From contig FJOG01000022.1 in the NCBI GenBank assembly GCA_900073065.1, positions 500,372 through 564,371 of the forward strand: DNA of 64,000 bases, in the 5' to 3' direction. This DNA comes from Phialocephala subalpina. Lineage: Eukaryota > Ascomycota > Leotiomycetes > Helotiales > Mollisiaceae. The position numbers were made by a program, and so were the translations under genes. The notes under the pieces were generated by a model. That model saw nothing but the letters and a program-made list of their open reading frames with translations, searched no databases and had not been told where the DNA came from. Below are positions 1-11,153 of this stretch, in pieces; position 1 is the first letter of the stretch; each line of letters opens with the position of its first letter.

Positions 1-470
1 AAAATTAAATATTGAAGGAAATAATAGATTTTTTTAATCGAAACAAATACAATTAGTAATGGATATAATATATTTAGAAGGCCCGTTTTAAATAATATTT
101 TTCGTTATAATATTAAATATTTGGTATTTTTTACTTATAATATAATTTTAATTTTATAAGCGAAATTTAAAAATATTATATTATAAAGCCAAAAATAATA
201 TCCAAAACGAGTCTTCTAATTATTTAATACTAAAAAATAATTATATTGATTTGAATTAAAAACTTTGTCATTTATTTTAATATTTAATTTAATATTAATT
301 TTTAAAAATTTTAAATTTTAAATTTATATATTTAATTTAATTTAAATTAAATTATATAATCAAAAACTCTTTATATTAAACTCATAATTATATATATAGA
401 ATAGAGTAAAAGAAGATTTGAAATTTTTTCATTAATAGGATAAAAGTTTTAATTATTTTTAGTTTTGGTG
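1..470. repeat. AT-rich, RIP-like repeat relic
   Basis: This stretch is almost entirely A and T and changes abruptly to normal composition near position 470. Such patches in filamentous ascomycetes are usually transposon remains mutated by RIP. Two 29-nt arms, at about 74-102 and 191-219, form an imperfect inverted repeat (shared core TTAGAAG..CGTTTT), and some mismatches are G/A and C/T. No open reading frame is credible. The element cannot be classified because it runs off the left edge. Confidence 0.7.
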
Positions 471-883
471 TCGTACGAATTCCTGCAGCCCCTGGTGCTC
501 CATGAGGATACTGAACGTGCAAGAGCAGAGTCTGTGGAATATATCTCCATGCTGCAATGCTCACCGCACGAATTTGTCGATGGCGGATGAAGAAGCTGCA
601 GGTTGCAGCTGCGATAAAATAAGGTTCAGGGAGGACCTCGGCGATCCACGCTAGTCCCACTTCCACCAATCAACAACGAGCCGGAAATACACCTCACCAC
701 TTCAAACTTTCTGTCTCCCCACGCTGCATTTGCCTCCGATTTTTGATGCACGAATTTCCCTTTGCGCGTATTGGTGTTTTCTATGTATCGTCAAATGTGG
801 CTTGTCTTCCACCTCTCGACATGCCTTGAGTCAAGCCCGTTTGTTCCATTGCTTGCGCTTCACTTCGGCAGTCAGCGGAGACA
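471..883. other. Intergenic, promoter side of the Zn2Cys6 gene
   Basis: Normal base composition and no gene recognised. A minus-strand open frame here (from about 669) runs into the AT-rich relic and resembles nothing known. The stretch probably contains the promoter and 5' leader of the transcription factor that starts at 884. Confidence 0.5.
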
Positions 884-2742
884 ATGACTGCACAAGCTGT
901 GCCTGATGCAGGTGCAGCTGCGGTAGAGAAAAGAACTAGATCAAGTGGCCCACGCTCGCGGAGCGGCTGCCATACCTGCAAGTTAGTCTCTACCCTCTTT
1001 TCCATTGGTTTGATATACACGACTAGAGGCAGGTGCCACGTGCGAGCGGTTTCCTATTTGCGACTGTTGCAGACGATTTGAGACAAGCAAACTTCCATCT
1101 TAGAAAGACATATATAACTGGTCTGACCTTGAGCTATAGGATACGTCGCGTAAAATGCGATGAAAGGAGGCCTGGTTGCCTCCGATGTGAGAAGTTCGGA
1201 CGAGAATGCGATGGCTACGAGCCTCAAAAGACCCCTTTGAGACTAGAGAAGGCTCCAAAGTCAATTTCAAAGATACACAGCTTGCTGCCTATCGCACTGG
1301 CACCAGCAACAAGTGTGTCACATGTCCAGATCACTGTTCAATGCCATGATGAACAGGAAGAACAGTATCTACGATTCTTCCATGTCGAGACAGCGGGAGT
1401 TCTTTCCGGGGGCTTTGATAGTTCACTGTGGAATCACATTGTCTTGCAAGCATGCAACGAAGAGCCATGCATCCTTCACATTGCAGTTGCTCTCGCAGCT
1501 CTCGACAAGTCATGCAGAGCTAAGTCGATGAAATGTCCGCTTCTCACTTCAGAGGAGCATCGTCGATATGCTTTACAAAAATACTCTACAGCGATCCAAG
1601 AAGTTAGGGAGGTACTCAGAGATCGACGGGACTCTCTGAGGACAGTGTTGATTGCTTCACTCCTCATATTTTGCTTCGAGAGCTTTCACGGCGACATCAG
1701 ATTGGCACTTACCAATGTCCATATGGCAGTGGAGCTTATGTATGCTTGGTTGTCGGACCTACATGGGGTCGCCATTGCACCTGGCCATTTCTCGCCTGCG
1801 CCGCATATCATCGAAGACGACCTCGTTTCTGCGTACACGAGAATGGATGTTCACCTCATGAGTTGGATTGATGCACCATTACCATCCCGTGCGAAGATCC
1901 TTAGCTATTTCCCTACTGAAGCTTTTGACTTACGACCGTCCTTCTCAACTCTCACAGGGGCCAAAACAGCTTTCGATCACGTCACGAACCATGCCTTCCA
2001 ATATCTCGGGTCAGTCCAAAACATAAAGGCCCATTCTTCTAACGAATCATCACCTCTCAGCGAAACATCAGAAAATAGCACGACAGAGGAAGTGATGGTC
2101 TTAAAGGAACTTCGCCAATGGATGAAAGCCTTAGACGCAATACTGAATCGTGCTCGCACCTACGACACGCATGAAGACTATGTCGGTGCCACGATACTTC
2201 GGATACACGCCGTGACAGTCGAACTCTGTATCCGTGCAGCACTCTTCGAAAGTCACAAACCTCACGCATACGACAGCTTCCTTCCCGAGTTCTGCGAACT
2301 AGTCGCCCTCTGTAGTGCTTTAGTCAAACATCCTCGATTCGTCAAATCATTCGTCTTCAATGTGGGTTTTGTACCGAGTCTGTTCATTTTGGTCACAAAA
2401 TGCAGAGACAGGATGGTACGTCAAGAAGCCATCGACGTATTGAAAGCAGCACATCCAAGGAGAGAAGGTGTTTGGGACTGCTTGATGGTCGCTCGGATTG
2501 GAGAGGAATTGATCAAGTCTGAAGAGGAGGCGCAACTTTCTGGTAGGACGAAGGAAATGATCGAGATCCATCTTGCATGTTTAAATATGCCTTTCGAGCT
2601 CCCACGGCCACCAAGGACTTTGCAAGACATCGAAATGAAGCGAGATAGGCGTGGTGGAAGAGGTTATCTGCTCGATTGGGTGGAGCGATGTGTTGATATG
2701 AACGCTGTCGCGGATAACCACGACCATCGACCTGGAATATGA
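884..2742 (+). CDS. Zn(II)2Cys6 fungal transcription factor
   Basis: Predicted nuclear DNA-binding regulator of about 566 aa in two exons, 884-981 and 1140-2742. The 158-nt intron (GTTAGT...ATAG, with a CTGAC branch site) splits the zinc cluster; removing it gives the exact C-x2-C-x6-C-x6-C-x2-C-x6-C pattern of the binuclear cluster (residues about 28-55, starting CHTCK and ending GREC). The rest resembles the fungal-specific regulatory domain of the DUF3468/Fungal_trans_2 type (region with YLRFFHVETAGVLSG, about residues 140-160). The ATG at 884 is chosen because only this frame joins the first two cysteines to the cluster. A start at 1033 would lose them. Target genes are unknown. The neighbouring 3' genes are broken, so no cluster role can be inferred. 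Confidence 0.88.
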
Positions 2743-3125
2743 CAGAGAGCAAAGACCACCACAACAGCATCAGGTGTGGAAGTATGCAGCCAATTGTTTA
2801 ACTGCTTTCGAACACTTCGTGAGGACAAAAAGCGAGGAGATGATATTGACAGTGTCCCCGAAGCAGACAAGTTTTTTGCACGGAGAGTGTGTTCTAAATT
2901 TGAGTTTATCTGAGACAACTCCTCGACTCCACCTTCCCTCCTCTTCTCTCAAATATTCTCCCAAGAGCAGAGTCCTAGAACCCATCATTATCGATCTCCA
3001 CGAGACGAAAATATCATTTTCAAATTACTTGATATCAAGTGCCTCACTTCTCTCCTCCATTCTCAGCACCAATAGCCACGGTCGTCCAAACTACCCCACT
3101 CACGTGCACCCTTATCACACTTAAG
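2743..3125. other. 5' part of tandem duplication unit 1
   Basis: No gene. A motif near 2803-2824 (GAACACTTCGTG) recurs at about 4158-4172 (GAGCACTTCGTG), followed by a similar CT-rich leader. This marks the left edges of two diverged tandem units, each carrying an exonuclease copy. The unit here would contain the old promoter of copy 1. Confidence 0.5.
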
Positions 3126-4137
3126 ACGGGGGATTTTCTCAGGCTCAACGACCATGCAAATATTATGCTGGACCTGGAATGTGCAGACGCCGACTCTCCA
3201 AATCCAGCATTAGTTGAGCTCAGGGCTGTTTATTTCGATATGAACACAGGTGCCGAGTTAGATTGTATCAAACTTCGCATCAATTAGCAATCGTGCCTAG
3301 ACAAAGGCCTTGTCAAAACCGAAGAAGGAATGAAATAGCTCCAGGAAAAGGTCCCAGAAACGTTGGCTTTTGCTACCAGCGAAACTGCGTCTATCGCCCT
3401 AGAATCTGCTCTCTTCAAGTTCAACGGATTTCTTCGAGATTCTCTTGCAGATAGGAAGGAGAAGCTTGAAAGGTCATGGCGGCCGTATAAGAAGTGTGAG
3501 CTCACGATTTGGGGAAATGGCAGAGAAAATACCCATGAGGCTCGAAGAGAGATGCACGTTGGTCGAGAAGATTACTACGTCTGACGAATCCGTGGCAAGT
3601 AACGCACCTCAAGCACCTGACGGACACGCATTATGTCCTCCTCTCCCTGGATCGTTCTCAGCAACAGGCGATCTTGGGTACGAACAGCGAGAATCTGGAA
3701 AGGTTGATGATACTGGCACAGACAGAGAACAACAACTATCACTGGTGCAACCTCCAGAAGAAAAACCTCTGAGGTTTGGGGATTTCGAAGGTTCCGGCCC
3801 AAATCGACGACGTTGCGTGCCAATGAAGCGTCCTGCAGAACAGCCTCTGAGAATAGGAGACTGGGAAGGCACCGGCTCAAAGCGAAGGCGATATGTACCG
3901 ATGGCAACACCTTCTGCTCAGTGGCCAGGCATGCTGCCTACACCGAACACGTCCTTTTCGAGCGTGGATGGAGAAGAGGAAGACCTTCCAACCGTTTCCA
4001 ACCCAGAGGGTGATGGTCTCTCGACAGCTGTAGCAGTTAACCTTGCTGTAGTCCCAACCTTTTCCTCCTCGGCAGCCACGTACTGGCTCATGACTTACCA
4101 GAAGCCACCACAGATACAACACCGACAGAAACAATAG
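3126..4137 (+). pseudogene. DEDDh 3'-5' exonuclease-like pseudogene, copy 1
   Basis: Broken copy of the gene at 4468-6062. The start codon position reads ACG (3126-3128) where copy 2 has ATG. The exonuclease frame continues (MLDLE from 3165, the first acidic motif) but has TAG stops at 3285-3287 and about 3346-3348; the latter sits where copy 2 encodes Trp (TGG to TAG). The domain is cut short after IWGNG near 3516, so the second half with the remaining catalytic residues is deleted. A second frame (3445-4137) carries the disordered tail. The tail holds two copies of a 21-residue motif (KPLRFGDFEGSG... at 3763-3825 and QPLRIGDWEGTG... at 3841-3903, period 26 residues), each ending RRR-x-VPM. 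The tail matches copy 2 at TSFS..EDLP. The family is the Rv2179c-like/DexA-like exonuclease group. This copy is surely not a working nuclease. Confidence 0.65.
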
Positions 4138-4467
4138 TTCCGGCTGTTTAAGATGCTTTGAGCACTTCGTGTAAAGGACATCTCTTGGATGAACCTCCTG
4201 TTCGTGGCCCAAACTGGACTAGCTCGCTGCATGGGCCCGCGCCTGCATTTCTAATTTTGATTTCGAGTCCAACGACAATCTCGACTTCCTCCTCCTCTCC
4301 CTCGAACAAGGTCCTCACGAACATCGCTAGTCCTGTCTACCAGACTTTTTTATCATTTTTGGGTAGAATTCATCTCTTTTGCGTACCCTGAGCCTTCTTT
4401 TCGTCCAAGAAGTCTTCTTGGACAGCACCGAGGGCCGGCCTCCACTTCCATCACATGCACTCTCAAA
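4138..4467. other. Spacer between exonuclease copies
   Basis: No coding signal. It holds the second occurrence of the duplicated upstream segment (from about 4145) and a CT-rich stretch before the copy 2 ATG. It is the likely promoter and leader of copy 2. Confidence 0.45.
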
Positions 4468-6062
4468 ATGGCTCCAACTGGAGAGCCCAACCGACATGCA
4501 AATACCATGCTGGATCTGGAAACCGCATCTCTACGACCAAATGCAGGGATAATCGAGCTCGGAGCAGTATATTTTGACATCAACACAGGTGAAGAATTAG
4601 ATTCGCTCAAAACACCGATAAACTTGCAGTCATGCTTGACCAAAAGCCTTGTTTAGGATAGCAAGACACTTGCTTGGGTTAGAGACAACATCCCGGCAAC
4701 TCTGGCTACCAGCAAAAATACTCCTATCACACTGGACCAAGCGCTGTGGAAGCTCAATGACTTCGTCCGGAAGTCTATCGCTGATAGGAGGAAGAGGTTG
4801 CAAGAAGCTGGCGAGAAATCCGACGACTGTGAAGCTATGGTTTGGGGCAATGGGTCTGTGGCCGATAATGCTTGGATTCGTAGTGCCTATTACGCTTGCG
4901 GATGGCCGGATAAGTCAAATTTTTGGAAGCAAAAGCAAAAGGCGTGGGGCCATTTCCACGACATGTGTATGAGGACAATCGTCACAGCGGCAAGGTTGAA
5001 GACGGGAAGGGATTACAAGAAAGAGGTCCCTGAAAATGAAAATCCTCATGATGCTCTGGACGATTGCAGGCATCAGATTAGCTATTTCGTTTTGGCGTGG
5101 AGGGACTTGATGGGAATCACAACCAAGACTGATTTTGTTACTGCGAAGACAGCAACTGTACCCTCGATCGTCGCGAATAAAGGACCATCACCCGCCGCGA
5201 ACCTCCACTTCTAAGCCCAGAAACCTCATTCTCCGAAGCAGACGACATTCCAGACGAACCCATTGCATCCCAGCATTCACACAGCCATCCTCCGAAACCA
5301 AGACGGGTCATTGCCACCGTTCAACCACTAAGCAAGCTGGTCACTCTGGAAACATCTTTTTCGGACGCCAATGGGGACGTTGAGGATCTTCCCGTCCTTG
5401 CTTCCGAGCGCTCGGCCGTCAAACAAGCTGCAGCAGACCTAATTCCTTCCTCGTCACCAGGATTCGGTCCAGCACCACATCCCATTGTCCCGTATAACCA
5501 ACCTGATACTCTTACAAAAGCCTACGCCAAGACTGAAGTCATTTCAACTCTTCCGGCCAAACATTCTGTCACCAAGCAGCATCATCTTTCAACTGCAGTG
5601 TCGGCCACAAATGACTCGGTCCTTTCCTCGCCACCAACGTCACCAAATACCATCGGTTCCTCTAATCCCGTTGTAGCCCCAGTAGAGACCAGCACCTCAA
5701 GCTACAAAGGTCTAGTAAGCTTAAGTCCCGGGACCTTAGCTTGCTTTCCGGACGAGGACGAGAATGGCGACGAGGATGAGGGTGAGGAATATGCTGACCT
5801 TCCTCCGCCCCTGGCATCTGCATTCCCGGCCGTCAACGAATATCATTCCAAGCGTGTGTCAACTATTGTTGTAAATGGACAACCGACGAGTCCTGGGAGT
5901 TTGTTTAGTCTTCTGAAGAAGGAAGACGAGGACTCTGGCCCTTCGTCACCGACACCTTCAGCGTTACAAAATCACAACGCCGGAATATCGGATGTAGACG
6001 GCGAGATGTTTCATATTATCGGTGGCTCTCCATGCTTGGAGATAGTTGAAGATGGGAAGTGA
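4468..6062 (+). pseudogene. DEDDh 3'-5' exonuclease-like gene, copy 2, interrupted
   Basis: Resembles Rv2179c-like 3'-5' exoribonucleases (DnaQ fold, two-metal catalysis). In one frame the sequence gives the Exo I motif D-L-E-T (about residues 15-18), an Exo II-like segment WGNGSVADNAWI (Asp present), and the Exo III motif H-D-A-L-D-D (H-x-A-x-x-D). All DEDDh residues therefore survive. An in-frame TAG at 4654-4656 separates Exo I from the rest. No GT-AG intron restores the frame: removing GTTTAG...ACCAG would shift it. The frame shifts again near 5200-5222, after which a Ser/Pro/Asp-rich disordered tail runs to 6062. The tail is homologous to that of copy 1 (TSFS...EDLP). The TAG fits CAG to TAG, a RIP-type change. 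It could be a sequencing error, but two lesions plus the worse state of copy 1 favour decay. Confidence 0.62.
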
Positions 6063-6929
6063 AGACCTTTGCACACAATTATGAGATCACCCTCCTTCCA
6101 AGGCCGAGTGTCCTCAATCCCCGCCTTGTTTAGAAGTGTGCCAAAGGTTCGAGCGCAAGGTTACTTTCGCATTTGAACTGTGCGAAAATCGGCGCCTTGC
6201 GCTTGAGCCTCTGGTGGACTTCTGAGCATGGCGAGTATTGGAGTAGTAAAAACTACGAATAGCAATTACATAAACATGTCAACTATCAGCGTCATATTGA
6301 AGGCATGTATTTGGCATCATCCGGCTCGAACTCGTTGTCCTTAGTGGTACGAGTCTCTCGATAGTGGTTATGATGAAAGTGATGGAAGCAACGAAGGTCA
6401 ATAACATGGTGCTCGCTTAGGACCAGCGTTTCAATCTCCCAGCCTTGCTCGGTCGCAGGCAAGAAACTCCGGCTGGGCTGGGAAATTGAGAACGCTGCCG
6501 TTGGAAGTGTGATGGCGTATATATATGGCGACCAGATCAAGATATAATGCGGAATGAAGGTATGATTTATATCCTCTTGGCTTTTGCGCATGTGCGTATG
6601 AATATAACACCTCCAATTTTCATCTAATCTTCGATCTAATTCAACTCATTGCGGCCTAGCGCTCGACTGCCGTTTTCCAAATCACCAGCAACCAAATGGA
6701 CCTATTTATACCCCGCCTCTACTCCTGTACTCCCTCATTCCAACTCCAATCTGCAACTCGACTCCAAATCTTTATTGACCCCCACAATACCTTCACGCTT
6801 GTCAACAGCAGCACTCGACACTATCTCAAAGTCTTCAATCCTCTCCGTCGCCTTCAAAAATACTTGCGCTTTTCTCAATACTTCTTCCATACCACCTTAC
6901 CTTAACACTCAATCCATCCAGTAGCAGCC
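6063..6929. other. Intergenic
   Basis: No supported gene. A 99-aa minus-strand open frame (6292-6591, rich in His and Thr) has no recognisable similarity and I do not call it. The CT/CA-rich part just before 6930 looks like the 5' leader of the next gene. Confidence 0.4.
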
Positions 6930-7364
6930 ATGTGTACCGACCAATATACCAAGTTCACCTGCCGCCACGCCTACAGCATCTGGACCGCATGCTCCATCCA
7001 CAAGAGCTCCTCAAGGACCCCACCGCCAAGATGGAGAAGTGCAAGAACTACGAATACTGCGAATTTAAGAGCTTGGGGAAGTGCATGAGGGCAAGTTTTG
7101 GTCCCGACCTCGAGATCCTGTGTTGGGACGAATGTAAGTCCAGATTCCATGCTGGAGCAGGTTTGAGATACCTAGTACTGATTTATTTGCGCAGATGACG
7201 AAATGGTAGAGAAAGGAGAGATCGAACCAGTAGCCGAGGACTGGTATCCTGGCAAGAGCTCGTTTTGGGGTTTGGTTAATTCTCGAGTTGCGGAGGGAGA
7301 TGGACGTAAGGATGGTGTTTGGCTACTCGGGGATGGGTTTTGGGTGTTCATGAGAGCGCAATGA
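6930..7364 (+). pseudogene. Small Cys-rich protein gene, frame-broken
   Basis: Paralogue of the gene at 8179. The ATG at 6930 begins MCTDQYTKFTCRH, matching MCTDKYITFSCSH of the neighbour. After a third Cys near 6985 the matching residues continue in another frame (…KMEKCKNYEYCEF…GKCMRA), so a one-base loss or two-base gain lies at about 6990-7010. The second part then splices at GTAAGT (7135) to an AG at about 7193-7194 and reads on to the TGA at 7362-7364, ending in a Trp-rich tail. The N-terminal pattern M-C-x-n-C-x-H is widespread among short fungal proteins of unknown function. The reading frame after the break stays open across an intron, so a sequencing slip remains possible and the gene could be alive. 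Confidence 0.5.
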
Positions 7365-8178
7365 CGTCTTTGAGATTCTTTCCTTTTTGAATGCGGCATT
7401 CAGCGGGAGTTTGGGTTTTAGGCCGGTGGAAAGCATTGAGTACTGAGCATGGACTACGAAATTGGGAGTTTGGAAGGAAAAAGACATGACCTGCCTCTCT
7501 TGTCTTTATTGAGATCCTCAAAATGGACGATTACAAAACGCAATAATACGATGGCGCTACATACTGCCCGTTCCATCATGAGCTTGACTTGACTTGCAAT
7601 ATGTGATCTTCTGTTTCTCCACCAAGTAGACTATAGCCGTGGCTTTCCATCTGTGGATCTGAAGCCGGACGACGTGCATGTGATGGACAAGGCTGGACAT
7701 GTTGTATAAAAGATGAAAGCCGCATCACAACAGGCCAGAAAGGGGTTAGCGTCTAGCAGAGCTCGAGGCGAATCTCCACTGTAGACAAGGCTGGACATTT
7801 TATAGGCATTTACAGACAAGGCTCGCAAAGGGCTGGAAAGGGGATAGCGTCAAGCCGAGCTCTCGAAGCGGATCACCACCGCCAACACTAGAACCTATAC
7901 ATACTTGCCCTCGTACGATGCCCCCTCCTCTTCTTCCTTCATACAACAACGAACTTCATTTTGACTCGACACCTTCAAGGACTTCTATTCCGTCAAGAAG
8001 TAATTTTCTTCCATATCCAAGACAGGATCTTCTACCCTTCGATTCCCAAGGCCTTTAACCTCTTTCGCACCGCAATTTACCTTTGCGCTTTTGCGACCTT
8101 CCACCGCATACATACCACCACCCTGCTACTACCACCCTACTACTACCACCCTACCAACACTCAGCAGCAACCGCAAGA
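7365..8178. other. Intergenic with promoter-proximal repeat
   Basis: No gene. It contains the 98-bp direct repeat listed separately and a pyrimidine-rich leader with CTAC/CCAC repeats (about 8110-8160) before the ATG at 8179. Confidence 0.45.
7686..7881. repeat. 98-bp tandem direct repeat, two diverged units
   Basis: Units 7686-7783 and 7784-7881 share GACAAGGCTGGACAT at their starts and AAAGGGG(T/A)TAGCGT plus a GAGCTC-containing end at the same 98-bp offset. They diverge in between. The pair lies 300-500 bp upstream of the Cys-rich gene at 8179, so it could add regulatory sites. No function can be read from the sequence. Confidence 0.7.
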
Positions 8179-8781
8179 ATGTGTACCGACAAGTATATAA
8201 CCTTCTCCTGCTCTCACGTCGTTCGTGAGAAGAGCTTCTGCGCTGCCTTCCGCGCCTGGAAGAAGAAGAGCAGAAACGCCAATTTCGAGGGTTGTCGTGC
8301 GTACCGCAGAGTCGACGAGACCTCTGACCGTAAGTGCATGCGAGCTGGTGCAGAGTACTGCGTTAAGCCAGGGATGAGTAAGTTCCCGATGCGATGGAGA
8401 TCAATTGCTGGATATGCTAATGTTGATAGAATTCGATGCGCAAGGTGCCAAGGTCGGTGACGGAAAGGAGAACAAGGAGGAAGGAGACCTCATCGACTTC
8501 GGTGACTCGATGGCCGTTGACGAAAAGGCGGAGGTGAAGAACGATGGCGGCGCGCTTGGCAGCCTGAAGGACGAAATGGCCGTCAACAAGCCGGAGCAAG
8601 CTGTTGACAGCGTTGGCCAGACTGCGAACATCCTTCAGAACGCCCTTCTAAAGGTCGTCAAGGACAAGAAGGTCGAGGGCGACAGCGATGATCCCCAGGC
8701 CTACCTAAAGAAGTCTCGATGGGTAAGTTGATGGTCCTGCCCTCGCTAAGTGACATAGAGCTAACGTTCTCCAAGGCTTAG
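8179..8781 (+). CDS. Small Cys-rich hypothetical protein (MC..C.H type)
   Basis: About 165 aa from three exons: 8179-8377, 8430-8722 and 8776-8781. The introns are GTAAGT...ATAG and GTAAGT...CCAAG, and the last exon adds only Ala and the stop. Residues 1-70 carry spaced Cys (positions 2, 11, 21 and others) and many basic residues. Residues 70-165 are acidic and Lys-rich, probably disordered. No signal peptide or membrane segment is visible. The start is chosen because MCTDKYITFSC aligns with the paralogue at 6930. The N-terminal Cys/His spacing is common in short fungal proteins of unknown role; metal binding is possible but unproven. Confidence 0.65.
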
Positions 8782-10071
8782 AGAGAAACAAGTGGCCGAA
8801 TCTTCCTTTCAGTCAGCGATTCAGTGACTAGTAGCGGTTATGAACGGCGTTCGGTCTTTGGATGGATATCTGCTTGGCATACCTCTTTGGGTTTGGAGTT
8901 GGATGGGAGGAATCTTTTGCTTTCGGTGCCATAGGCGCACTCCATATTTGCGTGACTTTTGATTTTCTGGAGCAATGCAAAAGCATAAACAAACAAAATA
9001 AACTTCTCAAATCCACTGTGACACATACTTTTGATTCTGGCTTTCGAAGCCGAGTATATACCTGTTCATCCAGCTTTCTACATCACGTGTAATCTCATTG
9101 TTATACCTGGAATCAGGATCTTTGAACGAGATATGATATGAATACACAAGAGGAATCGTGTCTAACTAGATCAAAATGGAAAAGAACACTTGTTCTTTGA
9201 AGGTGAATGCTCATCGATTGTGAGAACCTGAATAAATCGATCCGCAATGCAACAAATAGCAATAAATGCAGATTTTATACGATAAGGTGGAGTTATACTC
9301 AAGCATGTAGCATTTGGCATGACTTTGTACGATTTGAGAGCGAAAATGTTCATTTTGATGTTGGGGAGTGAAGGGTGGAATTGAGGTGAGAATTGTCGTT
9401 AAAGCAATGCACTTAGCCGAGTTAGGTTAGTGGCCGCGTGACGTTGGCAAGATTTCTCCTTCGAACTCTGGACAGGTTCAAACTTGGCTGTTTCATTCCC
9501 ATATTCTCAGAAGTTTCCTTCTTCTACTTGTAGCGACTTCCTATCATCAACCTCTATTCAAACATCTCGTTCGAGGCTACGTCATAATCACATGACTCTC
9601 CTCCACTCCACTTCCCTCTGCAGCCCCCACTTAAACCCCAACGACACCTCAGTTCACCTCAGCTGCAGTTGAACCTTAACTCCACTAACTCCCCGATACT
9701 GAATCATCTCCCGAAACTCTGACTTTTTTAACTACAATCGACAAAAGCAGAAAGTTGCCGTCTCGTCCCGGTGCCGCCAACCGCCATCCTGCGACAACGG
9801 AGAAATCCCGCTCAGAACTTGGGCATGAGAGGATTGGTAAGCGAGTTACAGAACTGCAGACTTTCACACCACAAACTCGGATTTTGACGGCCAGAAATAT
9901 CGGAGATAGTTGTCGCCAACTCCAACTCCAATAATTCAGCAAAGAAAACTTGGGCTATGCTCGAGTGAAGCATTCGCACTCCTTCCCTATTCTTCTTCCT
10001 TCCTGACAAACTCCCAACACAACACAGCCTCTCTCTCAACGCGTATCCATCGCACCTTCTAAACTCCGATC
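8782..10071. other. Intergenic
   Basis: No gene recognised on either strand. Open frames are short and unlike proteins. The last 400 bases are CT- and CA-rich, like a leader for the small open frame at 10072. Confidence 0.4.
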
Positions 10072-10361
10072 ATGGGAATCATTATCACCGAGCGAATACG
10101 CCAACCTTGCTCCCAAATTCTCGACTCACAGCTCATCGCAAGTTGCGCAAAGCTCGCCGCATGGGAAACCGAAACCCAGTGCTCCGGCGCGTCTACGGCA
10201 AACTTTCTTTCCTGTCGGGCTGTGCCCGCTTCGTAGTCGTTGGATTGAGAATCAGTCAGCAATTCGACCCCACCAATCATGTTGGTAGGGGTAGGGATGA
10301 CGGGTGTGGCTTACATGATTCCTGTACGAGGATGGCGAGTTTTGTCCGCGCCTTGGGGTGA
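10072..10361 (+). CDS. Possible small ORF, hypothetical
   Basis: The ATG at 10072 opens a 54-codon frame ending in TAG at 10234-10236. Removing a possible 56-nt GT-AG intron (10233-10288) would extend it to a TGA at 10359-10361, giving about 77 aa with several Cys. No family is recognised. The antisense frame (10059-10280) is equally open, so the strand is uncertain. Confidence 0.25.
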
Positions 10362-11153
10362 TCTTTGTAAACATCTGCTTCTTGATAAATATCTCGTGCT
10401 CTCCTTTGGATTTTGGGATATCAGCGTCAATTGCTTTTGGACATCTACACAGTTCAATATACCATCACACGCAGACACAACACATATTCCAAGAGAGAAG
10501 AAGAAACAAAGAAAGCTGCAAGATGACGACTTCACTACCATACTACTTGACCTACTGCCCATTGGTCATGATGTCGAGTCTGTACAAGAAAATCCACCGA
10601 ACGATATCGCATCGCTCGAAGCATTCGAATGAGTCGAACTCGGAGCACTGTGGGAAGAAGAGGCAGCAGAAGTTGATCGCTGTTAAAAATTACGAGGAGT
10701 AAAAACTCCATCGACGACCACGATACTTTTTGGTCAAGTTGAGGAGAATCACGTGTCACTTCTCTACATTCTGCGAGAAGGATCAGAGACGGGATCAAGG
10801 GACCGATGAGTCGAACTCGACTTGAGAATTGGACGGAAGATCGAAGCTGGTGGAGGAAGTAAGCCATGTAGGAAGGGACGACGACTCGACGATGACTCGA
10901 TTGTCGAAAGCCTTCTACGAGCAGATACCCGAATCGGGATGCAGCACCGCAAATGTGCAACACTACGACACCTTACGAATCACGACCTCTGAACGAAACT
11001 TTGATTGGCACGATTTGCTTCCACTTCTTCGATAAGATATTGTATCATCATTGGGCGTTAAAACGGGATGGAAAAGGTCGACTCGGGAACTTCGGAGCAT
11101 TTGCATTTGGGAGGGAAGGAGTTTGGGATGACTTGCATAACATCGGCGTTTAG
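10279..11153 (+). pseudogene. Possible decayed coding region
   Basis: Three plus-strand frames in succession look protein-like: 10279-10632 (acidic stretch DFTTILLDLLPIGHDV), 10829-11035 (ending DWHDLLPLL) and 10953-11153 (ending in a Trp-rich basic segment). No intron set joins them cleanly, and in-frame stops such as TGA at about 10630 separate them. A separate 59-aa frame from the ATG at 10523 is also possible. I recognise no family. This may be remains of one gene or chance. Confidence 0.22.

Noticed and set aside
476..495. Possible cloning-vector polylinker (GAATTCCTGCAGCCC)
   Set aside because: Fifteen bases match a common EcoRI-PstI linker at the composition boundary, but the flanking bases do not continue as vector. 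Chance is more likely.
1033..1139. Transcription factor start at 1033
   Set aside because: It lacks the first two cysteines of the zinc cluster; splicing from 884 gives the complete motif.
4651..4712. Intron hiding the TAG in exonuclease copy 2
   Set aside because: GTTTAG to ACCAG is 62 nt, would shift the frame and would remove text conserved in copy 1.
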